NCBI GenBank assembly: GCA_030848705.1
Contig: CM061238.1
Span: 46,601,133 to 46,665,132 of the forward strand
Source: Heracleum sosnowskyi
Lineage: Eukaryota > Streptophyta > Magnoliopsida > Apiales > Apiaceae
DNA: 64,000 bases
Direction of reading: 5' to 3'
In this document: one piece after another, positions 54,501 to 62,974 of the stretch
Numbering within the stretch: the stretch's first letter is position 1
How the letters are laid out: each line of letters begins with the position of its first letter
Program-made: the position numbers and the translations under genes
Notes under the pieces: model-generated
The model's input: only the letters and a program-made list of their open reading frames with translations
What the model was told of the DNA's origin: nothing
Databases searched by the model: none

Positions 54501-56275
54501 GTACAGTTACTGGATGGAGAATTTGCATGGACTACCGGAAACTGAACAAAGCTACCAGAAAGGATCATTTTCCCCTTCCTTTCATTGATCAGATGTTGGA
54601 CAGGTTGGCGGGGCATGAATTCTATTGCTTGTTGGATGGTTATTCAGGTTACAACCAGATTGGTAGTACTCCAGAAGGCCAGGAGAAGACCACCTTCACA
54701 TGTCCTTTTGGTACTTTCGCGTTCCGTCGTGTACCTTTTGGCCTATGTGGTGCACCTGCTACTTTTCAGAGGTGTATGATGGCCATTTTCTCGGAGATGA
54801 TTGGTATAAATGTAGAAGTGTTCATGGATGACTTCTCAGTTTTTGGAGCATCATATGATGAGTGCCTCAGTAATTTGGGCATGGTGCTGAAAAGATGTGT
54901 TGAGACTAATCTAGTACTCAACTGGGAAAAATGTCACTTCATGGTGCAAGAGGGAATCATTCTTGGGCATAAGGTATCTAGCAAGGGGCTTGAGGTGGAC
55001 AAAGCCAAAGTGGAGACAATTGCAAATCTTCCTCCACCAATTTCAGTTAAGGGAATTCGCAGTTTTCTTGGTCATGCGGGGTTCTATCGGCGGTTCATTC
55101 AAGATTTCTCCAAAATCTCTAAACCCTTGTGCAACTTGTTGGAGAAGGATACCCTTTTCAAGTTTGATGAAGAATGCTTAGCTGCTTTTGAGCTGTTGAA
55201 AAAGAAGTTGACATCGGCACCTGTTATTACCGCACCCGATTGGAGTGAACCATTCGAGTTGATGTGTGATGCTAGTGACTTTGCAGTTGGAGCTGTTCTT
55301 GGGCAAAGGAAGAACAATGTATTTCATGTGATCTACTATGCTAGCAAAACACTCAACGATGCGCAGCTGAATTACACCACTACAGAAAAGGAACTCTTGG
55401 CCATTGTATATAGTTTCGAGAAATTCAGATCTTACTTGCTTGGAACCAAAGTAGTGGTATTTACTGATCATGCAGCTATTCGATATCTGATGTCGAAGAA
55501 AGATTCTCTGGAGAACATAGTAGGTGTTCTTTGTGTGCCGGGCACGACATGGAAGTACAAGCCAGGTACTACTGAGCCAGTCACTTTTCCGGCATCTGCT
55601 ATGAACAGGTATGCTAAGGCCTGGAATTTATTTGTGTGTGCTAACATCATGCCCTCATCGCATGCGCATGAGGTTACTGTGGAAAGGGCTAGTGTGCTGT
55701 GGGGGATTCTCAATGGGAAGTATGTTGACCTTGGGGTTCTCCTAAATAGGAGTATCGTGAGATTCTTGAGGGGTGGTACCACGACGGCGATTCCTCATGC
55801 TGTTGTGGTTACTAAGCTATGCACTGCAGTGGGTGTCCGTTGGTCGGAAGAGGAGCAGTTGCAGTTACCTAGTGCTCCTATTGATCATGCGGCGATTCAG
55901 CGCTTGGAGGATTGGGATGGTGGTTCCACGGATCCGTCTGGTTTAGGGTTTGGTAACGTAGATAATGATGGCATGGATGCTCGTACTCGTGAGGCCGCCA
56001 GGGCGGGGCTTCAGGGTGCTTCTGGGATACAACAGGAGGCAGATAGAGCCGGTTTTGGAGGGGCTCCGTATAGGAGGTTGACTAGGCGGATTGATGCCAT
56101 GCATGACATTAACCGCCGTTTTGCTACGGATTTGACTCAGGCATTGGGCACTGCTTTCCGTGCCACTGGAGTTGATGTGGTTTGGCCAGATTTTGGAGTT
56201 GGTTCTGTTTATCCACCACCGGATACACCACCGGAGACACCACCTGTTGATGGTGGTGATGATTCTGATTCTTAG
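51521..56275 (+). CDS. Fused gag-PR-RT-RNase H(partial)-env-region protein of element E (1584 aa)
   Basis: One open frame. Retrotransposon gag is at about residues 85-205. A Gln-rich segment leads to a 51-bp duplicated block with four GCGCGCCCGCG motifs (about 52957-53043). Protease DLGASINLM begins near residue 657, and RT has FMDD at 54821-54832. RNase H begins at LMCDASD (about residue 1247) and breaks off after HAAIRYLMSKKDS. Near 55510 the sequence switches in frame to an env-region protein with RYAKAWNLFVCANIMPSSH and VERASVLWGILNGKYVDLG, like the third frame of Athila elements. The rest of RNase H and all of integrase are missing. The frame stays open across the junction, so the fusion may be translated. 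It could move only with integrase supplied by another element. Confidence 0.88.
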   Translation: MRTRSQSRKDKLEEEGANLNLVMGEPAAAGAKALMDYSQPKINDIQSSIVRPTISANNFEIKAGTIQMLQNSVQFGGSPTEDPNMHIRDFIEICDTFKFNGVSEDAVKLRLFPFSLRDKAKGWLHSLPAGSITTWEELAQKFLTKFFPMAKTAAIRNALTQFSQHSGETLCEAWERYKEMLRKCPHHGMPYWMVINCFYNGLGGQSRPMLDAASGGALWAKSYEEAYELIEMMAANEYQNPTQRLSHGKAAGILEVDATTAIAAQLKALSMKVDSLSNMGMQQVASVCELCAGAHDTNQCAISSESAQFVSNFQRPQQPVPNAYHPNNRNHPNFSWSNNQGGQQQYQGQQFGAKPFNPAGYQQQYAPRQPYQPPPGFHQQPQGHHGQSSNEKSELEELRLMCKSQAASLKTLETQIGQIASALLNRPQGTLPRDTETNPGKRESKEHVKAITLRSGKVTTDQNTEIQENEEAEGKIQEEERARASQSAPAPDFQGEERARASQSAPAHEILPEKLKIPEKKNLVEKLVSKHPNTSHDSASKQETEGKVIYPPPPFPRRLQKQKLDTQFAKFLEVFKKLHINIPFAEALEQMPSYAKFMKGILSRKLKLEELETVALTEECSAILHQKLPPKLKDPGSFTIPCTIGNLSFDKCLCDLGASINLMPLSVFLQLGLPEPKPTTMSLQLADRSITYPRGIVEDVLVRVDKLIFPADFVILDFEEDKKIPIILGRPFLATGRTLIDVQKGELTMRVHDQNVTFNVFNAMKFPTEDEKCFSIDLVESAVSKEFDKLIKSDTLEKALMGESDVEGKEKEEQAQYLNATPWKRRLDMPFDSLGITELEKPQERLKPSIEKAPTFELKQLPEHLRYAFLGDSSTLPVIISSNLSGSEEDKLLRILREFKSTIGWTIADIKGISPSYCMHKIPLEPGSKPTVDPQRRLNPIMKEVVKKEILKWLDAGIIYPISDSSWVSPVQCVPKKGGMTVVANEKNELIPTRTVTGWRICMDYRKLNKATRKDHFPLPFIDQMLDRLAGHEFYCLLDGYSGYNQIGSTPEGQEKTTFTCPFGTFAFRRVPFGLCGAPATFQRCMMAIFSEMIGINVEVFMDDFSVFGASYDECLSNLGMVLKRCVETNLVLNWEKCHFMVQEGIILGHKVSSKGLEVDKAKVETIANLPPPISVKGIRSFLGHAGFYRRFIQDFSKISKPLCNLLEKDTLFKFDEECLAAFELLKKKLTSAPVITAPDWSEPFELMCDASDFAVGAVLGQRKNNVFHVIYYASKTLNDAQLNYTTTEKELLAIVYSFEKFRSYLLGTKVVVFTDHAAIRYLMSKKDSLENIVGVLCVPGTTWKYKPGTTEPVTFPASAMNRYAKAWNLFVCANIMPSSHAHEVTVERASVLWGILNGKYVDLGVLLNRSIVRFLRGGTTTAIPHAVVVTKLCTAVGVRWSEEEQLQLPSAPIDHAAIQRLEDWDGGSTDPSGLGFGNVDNDGMDARTREAARAGLQGASGIQQEADRAGFGGAPYRRLTRRIDAMHDINRRFATDLTQALGTAFRATGVDVVWPDFGVGSVYPPPDTPPETPPVDGGDDSDS
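52957..53043 (+). repeat. 51-bp tandem duplication with GC-rich motif in element E
   Basis: A block with two GCGCGCCCGCG copies occurs twice with a 51-bp period. The same motif is read as Arg-Ala-Arg-Ala and as Ala-Pro-Ala within each block, i.e. in two phases. Confidence 0.8.
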
Positions 56276-57511
56276 GTATTATATGCACTTTCCTTGTTAT
56301 TACCTTCAATGAGGACATTGAATATTGTAAGTTTGGGGGTGGTAGTCAAGGAATAGTAGTGTTAGTGTGTCTCATGTAGGATTCATATAGGTTTCACATT
56401 GCATATTTATTTAATTCATTCATATCCTTGCATATATATGTCATATAGAGCATTCTGTTGCATAGTTTATCTAGCATGTGAGTTCATGTAGTTGCTTATG
56501 CATAGCATATTTCATGATCCCTTAAGATTTGACTGTTCTATGGTGAGTCGATGTTGATTGGAGTGTAGTTGTGATGAATAGAGGGCTGATTAAGCTCCTA
56601 AGGGTTGGTTTGCATGCATAGGAACAATTCTTTTTCATAAGTCTCATTGGTTGCTTTTGAATCTGATCAGACCATGCTTGTTTGGGTGTTAGAATTTAAC
56701 TACTTGTTTATGTCTAGAATTTTTGCTAGGTTCTTGAAAATGTAGGTGCACTTAAGTATAAGTTTGGGGGAAACCAGGGATTTCATGCTAGTTGTCAATA
56801 AAGGCTAGGCGTCAAATGGCTAGTAGCCGGCTCATTGGTAAAAAATGAGTAGTCTAGGGTGGATGAGAAAAAGGCAAAATGCACTCATTCCGAAAAAAAA
56901 AAAGAAAAAAAAAAGAGTTGTGTTAAGTGTGTTTTGCATAATTGATCAGGGTGAGTTCTTTAGTACTCGAGCAAGTAAGTTCTTTGGGGACTTTGTGCCT
57001 AGTGACCTAAGATTTTTCCGGTCTGGGATCCACTGACCTAAAGCTCGTTAAATGGGTATTATTGCAAAATCCTTTCGAGGTCTCATCCATTGCACGGTCA
57101 AATAAGCATATGTGTTGTGTATAGTGGTTTTTGTGTAATAAAGCATGAATTTCTGTCTAACTCAAGTGGACTATGGAGGTGTATCCTAAGGGTTCTTGTG
57201 TCTAGCGTTCATTCTGTTTATAAACTTGTGGGTGTTTTAGCTAAGAATAGGTATGGTCTTGATTTGGTTTGGGAGTATATTGGTGAGCATTGCACACACA
57301 CACGTTCTGGTGTTTGTATGGTTGATCAAAGGGAGTTTGGTTGAACTCTGTTTGGAAGATTGCATTCTGTGAGATGTTGGCTCATTCTTGGATTATGGTT
57401 AGGTTGAGGGGATCGCTTGCATTATCATATTAGTTGCATTCATACATTGCATTAGTTTTATATTGAGTCTGTTTATGCTTGAGGACAAGCATCAGTTTAA
57501 GTTTGGGGGTG
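56276..57511 (+). other. 3' spacer and polypurine tract of element E
   Basis: Non-coding, with an A-rich run near 56897-56915. AAGTTTGGGGG occurs three times: at about 56329, at about 56760, and at 57499 next to the 3' LTR, where it is the working PPT (GTTTGGGGGTG). Repeated tracts of this kind are common in Athila-type 3' regions. No gene is seen. Confidence 0.7.
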
Positions 57512-58858
57512 TGATAAGTCGGTTTTATATCTACTTGGAACACCTTAAAATCAGCTTAAATTGGTTGTTTTGGCCTCAAGTGTGTGATGTTATGATGAGT
57601 TTTAGTGTTTATGTGCAGATAAGCTAAATGGGATCAAGTGGTGGTCATCGTGCTTTAAAATGGTGGTTTTTGCTCCAGGAGTTGAGTGATGTTGGAGGCG
57701 AGCAATTGGCAAGGAAGTTAGCTAATAATCAGAAAAGCAGGAATCTTGGCAGAGAGCCAGGCGCGTCCCCGTCTGGTGGAAATTCCGTTATCTTGTTTTG
57801 TGGGCTTAGAGTGGTAGCGGGTCATGTTTTGGGCCTTTGTCATTTCTGGTGGGTGTTTTCTAAGGGGAGAACCCTAATTTCCAGATGGGTCGAGGAATAA
57901 TACGAAAAAGCATAGAGACTTAGATTGGAGAGGAAGATTACATTTTTCTTTGTATTTCTCTCAATTAAGCAATACTTGGATTCTTCTTTCTAGTTTTCTA
58001 AACATTGTTATTCTTGATACTATTTGATTTGCAATTATCAATTCAAGACCTAGTTTTTATATCATGTTTTCATTAGAACCTGCGATGATGAACGGTTCAT
58101 TTATGAACTAATCGTTATCGTGGGATTCTAACAGAGTTCTTATGGAGTTTAGTGGTTAATTGTTTTATATACTTTGTGTGTGGTGGCGAATTGATTTCCT
58201 ATCATGGTTGTGCTTATTCATTGTGGATGCGTAGCTAACATTCATGATTGTTTGTTAATCCTTATTGATTGCGAAAGTGGATTTAGGGATTTAGAACTTG
58301 TCATGCTAGCATAAGTTTATGTATGATTATCATGCATAATTTGTGGGTGATTTTAACCATTTCATCTACCTTATGTAATCTGAATAGATAACCTGCTCAT
58401 TCAACCACTATGTTTTCAATCTCTATAGACATATAGGGACTAAGCATATCTGGTGTCCATTTAACTTCTATCTATATGTGGATGTTTAAGTGGTATGGTA
58501 TACGTATACTGAAAGGTAGCGTGTACTAAATTCGTGTTATCTGGTTAGTTGTCACAACTGTCACATACAGAGACTAAGAACAAGAGACTCTAGATGAAAT
58601 ATTTAATGATGTTAGGATCCCATGCCTATTCATATCAGTAATTCACTAGTAATTCTTTCAGTTAATTATAGACTTGTTAAGTGCTAATTAGTAGTTAATC
58701 AAAACACCAATTTGATACTTGTCTTAGCAGTGAGTAATAACCAAACATTGGTGCATAAGTACAGACTATTACAACCTGAACCAGTCCTTGTGGGATCGAA
58801 CTTGATTTATCTATATACTACTTGTGACCACGTGCGCTTGCGTGTTTTTGTGCGAACA
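57512..58858 (+). repeat. 3' LTR of element E
   Basis: 1347 bp. Compared with the 5' LTR it lacks 80 bp of the GC-rich island, with GCGCG at both deletion ends, and has a 14-bp insertion near 58575. The other differences are about six substitutions. Confidence 0.95.
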
Positions 58859-58863
58859 CAGCC

Positions 58864-60026
58864 TTTGTTTCAAACTTTTCTAGCTGTTCAGGATGAGTTC
58901 TGAGAACAAAACATTTACAGCCAAACACATGCAGATGCTTCAAACTTGGTTTCTTCTTCTGGAGTGATTGATAAGGAGTAACACCATGTCTGTTTATCAA
59001 TGTGAGATTTTGAGTATAGCATGCTGTGTTGACTGCTTCTGCCCAGAAATATGTAGGTAATTTAGCTTCTTCCAACATAGTTCTGCCAGCTTCAATAAGA
59101 GTTCTATTTTTCCATTCAACTACTCCATTTTGATGAGGTGTGCCTGGAGCAGAGAATTGTTGAATAATTCCTTTGTATTTGCAGAACTCTTCCATCTTTG
59201 AATTCTTGAATTCAGTACCATTATCACTCCTCAGTATCTTGACTTTGTACTTTGTGGTTGTCTCAATCATTCTCATATGATCCAACAGTATTTCAGGAGT
59301 TTCATCTTTTCTGTGCATAAAATACACCCAGGTGAATCTAGAATATTCATCAACAATTACAAGAGTGTACCTTTTCTTACTGATGGACATAATGTTGACT
59401 GGTCCAAATAAATCAAGATGCAGCATGTGATATGGTTCTTCAATAGAGGATTCAGATTTACTCTGGAATGATGTCCTTCTCTGTTTAGCTTTTTGACATG
59501 CATCACAGAGTCCATCTGGAGTATATAACACTTTTGGCAATCCTCTAACTAAATCTTTCTTAACCAACTCATTGATATTGCTGAAGTTGAGATGAGAAAG
59601 CTTCTTGTGCCAATTCCAAATTTCATCTACTGAAGCTTTACTGATGAGACATGTAGGGGAGTCATCAGTATTTGAGAGAATGTTGGCTTCATAAATGTTA
59701 CCATGCCTGTAGCCAGTCAATGCAATCTTTCCTGTTTCTTTGCTGACTACTGCACAATGTGTGGAATAGAAGTTGACATGATAACCTCTGTCAGTGATTT
59801 GACTAATACTCAACAGGTTGTGTTTTAGTCCCTTCACTAGAGCAACTTTTTCAATGATGACATTTCCAATGATTAAATTGCCATATCCCAAAGTTTGTCC
59901 AATGTTGCCATCTCCATAAGACACATTTGGGCCAGCTTTTTCCTCATATTCTGATAACAGGGCTTTGTTTCCAGTCATGTGCACAGAGCATCCACTATCC
60001 ATGACTAACACATTTTTCCTTTTTCC
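58864..60026 (-). pseudogene. pol of element C, upstream part (protease and integrase)
   Basis: Open from GGA at 60026 to element E. Protease DSGCSVHMTG (one change from the usual SRHMTG) is followed by the H-H-C-C region and the integrase core. Conserved blocks are altered: SAPGTPHQNGVVEWKNR where A and B have SAARTPQQNGVVERKNR, and IVDEYSRF for IVDDYSRF. Together with the lesions in gag this suggests an inactive enzyme. The frame continues at 49958 beyond element E. Confidence 0.85.
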
Positions 60027-60069
60027 CTTTAATCAGAATAGAAACTCACTAGTTAGAACATTTAGGAAC
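60027..60069 (-). other. 43-nt GT-AG interval at the gag-pol junction of element C
   Basis: The TGG codon at 60072-60070 is followed by GTTCC, a branch-point-like TTCTAAC, the gag stop (60051-60049) and GATTAAAG; GGA at 60026 starts the pol frame. The interval length is 1 modulo 3, yet leaving it out joins the frames, as in A and B. Confidence 0.55.
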
Positions 60070-62327
60070 CCATACATGTTGGGTTCCTTTTCCATGCAAT
60101 TTATTAATTTTAGCAGCAGAAGACTTTCTGACTTTAGCAGTCCTGACATGATTAACTCCATCAGGATTTGCTTTGTCAGCATCAGTATTAACAAAAGCAT
60201 GCTTCACTATGACATTATCAATTCTACCAGACTTTGTACTATTATCAAACTTAGGCAATGGATCATAAAAGTTATAGTACAAATCATGATAATCTTTACA
60301 AGTATAAATAGAATGTCATATACTGCCACAATGAAAACATGACTTCTGTGGTTTATAAAATACTGATCTACTCTTGACATCAGAAATAGGAATTTCAATA
60401 CTTTTCTTTAAACTCTTTTTACAATATATAGCAAGATGATTAGAGTTACCATAGTTAAAACAACATTTTCTAGGTGCATTTGGGATATACTTATAACCAT
60501 TCTCTTTATTGATCCCAATCTTACCATTCCTGTTTCTCTTAACAGTAGCTTCCTTTTTCCTATCTGTAACCTCACAGATTTTATTCTTAAGTTGTTTCTG
60601 AGACAGTAAACCTACATTTTTAATGACTTCACTCAAGACAGGTTTAGACTTAATAACTTTGATATTTTGAACAGAAGTAGATCCCTTTTCAAAAGTTGAA
60701 TTGGAATCTTTACCAAAAACAAAATTAACAGGAGTAATCTTAGATTTGGTTTTGTCTATAACATGCCTATAGGTTTTTGGACTAACTGTCTCATCAACAA
60801 CAATTTTCTCCTTAAGTTTCTTATCCTCATCTGACTTATACCCTAGACACTCTTTCCAATTCTTAGAGGTATTTATCTCATGAAATTTTCTACCAGAGTC
60901 TGTCCAGGTTCTGATTTTCTCATTAGCATACTCAAGTTCCTTTTCAAGAGCAGTACATTTAAGTTTCATCTCTAAGTACATGTGTTTAGCATTATCACAT
61001 TCTATATGTACTTTTTGCATAAGAGAAAATTCAGCTTCTAAATGCTCATTCCTTTTCCTAAGTTCAGACATCTCAGATAAGATCCTAGTATTCTCAGCAG
61101 TTTGACTTCTAAAGCTAATATGCAATGACTTTAGAAAACATCTTAACTCAGAAGCATTATCAGTATCAAAATCAAAGACAGTATTAAGTACCTTATCATC
61201 AGGAATAGCAGTATCATCAGTATTGGCCATTAGTGCATAGTTGACCACCTCAGTATCAGATTCTGAGGAAGAGTCCATCTAATCCTTGCTTGATGTAATG
61301 AGTGCTTTGTCTTCTTGCACTCACTAGCAAAGTGACCCATACCATTACACTTGTAGCATCTAACCTTTGACTTGTCAAATTTGCTACCCTTGCTATCCTT
61401 TTTGATATTTTTGTCTTTGTTTGCATTGAAGGTCCTTTTCTGGAAGTTGCCTTGTCTCCTAGCCTTCCTGAACTTCATCCTTTTGAAGCTTTTGACAATC
61501 ATAACAACCATCTCTTCAATGTCTGAGTCAGAAGAGTCATCATCAGTATTGCCATCAGTCTCTGACTCAACTATTCTTGTTTTCCTTCTAGTGACCTCCA
61601 TAGCTTTTCCTTTTGATTTAGCCTCTGCTTTCAAAGCAATAGATTTTGCCTTGCTACCTTTCTTATTCTTTCTCTGTTGAACTTCAAGATCATGAGTTCT
61701 TAACATTCCATAGACTTCATCAAGAGACACAGTGTTGAGATCATACTGATGTCTAATGATCGAGGTCTGAGTATTCCATTCTTCAGGTAAAGCTCTTAGA
61801 AACTTGGTGTTTGAATCTTCAGTTTCATACTCCTTGTCAACTAAAGATAAACTGTTCAGAAGTGTCAGAAATCTATCATATAAATCAGTTAGGCTCTCAT
61901 CAGGTTTAGCATCAAATTGTTCATATTCTTGAATCAAAAGAGCCCTTATGTTCTTCTTGACAGATGCAGATCCCTGGCACTGAGTCTCCAAGGTATCCCA
62001 GATCTCTTTAGCAGACTTGCATGCAATTACTCTGTTGGACATGACAGCATCAAGACTACTGTGCAAGATGTTCTTTATCTTTGGTTCTCTGAGTACATGA
62101 TCTTTTTCTTCTGGAGTCCAGTCACTCTTGGCCTTGACCACATAATGTTCAGGTACAGTGTCTGTTCGTTCTACAATTCTTGTAGGAATATATGGTCCAT
62201 CACGAATCCTGTCCAAATAGTCAGGATCCATATCCTCCAGGTACATTAACATCTTTACCTTCTATGTTGGATATTCTGATTTCTTCAGGATGGGAATTTT
62301 CATGCTTTCATACTTTGTTGTCGACAT
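60049..62327 (-). pseudogene. gag of element C, broken
   Basis: The probable start ATG is at 62327; codon 22 is TAG (62264-62262) where the family has Trp. The next frame (62252-61230) covers the UBN2-like capsid part (KEIWDT block) and one CCHC knuckle, CYKCNGMGHFASEC. A frameshift near 61280 leads to 61278-60316, a coiled-coil-rich half with a damaged second knuckle (CFNYGNSNHLAIYC). A last piece (60282-60049) ends in the GTQHVW block before pol. Confidence 0.85.
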
Positions 62328-62361
62328 CTTAGATCGTATCTGATTCAAATTATATCAGTTT

Positions 62362-62373
62362 GCTCTGATACCA
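62362..62373 (-). promoter_or_regulatory. Primer binding site of element C (tRNA-iMet)
   Basis: Minus strand TGGTATCAGAGC lies 2 nt after the 5' LTR, the same spacing and sequence as in B. Confidence 0.92.
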
Positions 62374-62375
62374 AT

Positions 62376-62974
62376 TGTTGCCCAGTAATAAACAATTGTA
62401 GAAGGGGGGTTGAATACAATTGTATAAGATTCTCGACTTAATAAGATATGAATCACAAATATGAAAGAATGATAACAGCTTTATTAAATCTGATATAAAA
62501 CTGTTACAAACTCTCTCAAGAAATTCTGTGTTCTTGAGAGCTGCTAGGATACAAAAACTCTCTCAAGAAATTCTGATGTTCTTGAGAGCTTCTAGATTAC
62601 AAAAATAATCGAGTGTGTTATCGATTATGTTCACTCTCTCTATCTCACATAAATCGAAACCTAAAACTGTGTTTATATACTACACAGCTTCTCTATCAAT
62701 GATAAGTCCTAATCAATTATAAAGATTGAAACCTATCCTTAATCGATAGCTACATTACTACAAACCAGGAACCAACAGAATAATCTTCCTTATTTAACTA
62801 GACTCCAAATATAACTCAAAGTAGGAATCCTGATCAGCTTCCAGTCCTGATGATCATTCCTGATCCCAGTCCTGATATTCATTCTGATCCTGACGACCAT
62901 GCAATCCTGATGATGTCAGCAATCCTGATCAGTTGAAGTCTAGATCCTGACGATCATTGAATCCTGATCTTACA
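62376..62974 (-). repeat. 5' LTR of element C
   Basis: 599 bp, five differences from 14532-15130. TATA box at 62680-62672 on the minus strand. Six exact ATCCTGA motifs lie in the distal 150 bp; one of the seven in the other LTR is changed here. Confidence 0.95.

Larger units (their letters stand above)
49959..58858 (+). mobile_element. Element E: Athila-like gypsy lacking integrase
   Basis: LTRs at 49959-51371 and 57512-58858 are flanked by the perfect TSD CAGCC (49954-49958 and 58859-58863). The insertion splits pol of element C within integrase. PBS for tRNA-Asp, a gag-PR-RT-partial RNase H frame fused to an env-region sequence, AAGTTTGGGGGTG PPT and a long 3' spacer fit the Athila/Tat group. 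No integrase is present. The LTRs differ by about six substitutions, an 80-bp deletion and a 14-bp insertion. Confidence 0.93.
14532..62974 (-). mobile_element. Element C: Sirevirus-like copia split by elements D and E
   Basis: Two 599-bp LTRs in the same orientation bound the element (14532-15130 and 62376-62974). Removing D and E with their target duplications leaves about 11.8 kb with PBS, gag, pol, ORF3 and PPT in the order of B. The flanking five bases are ATGAA on the left and AAGAA on the right, a TSD with one mismatch. The LTRs differ at five sites by eye (about 0.8 percent). Gag and ORF3 carry several stops and shifts, so C is dead. Confidence 0.9.

Noticed and set aside
56890..56916. 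A-rich run as the tail of a LINE or processed pseudogene
   Set aside because: It sits inside the 3' spacer of E with no coding relic or TSD around it.
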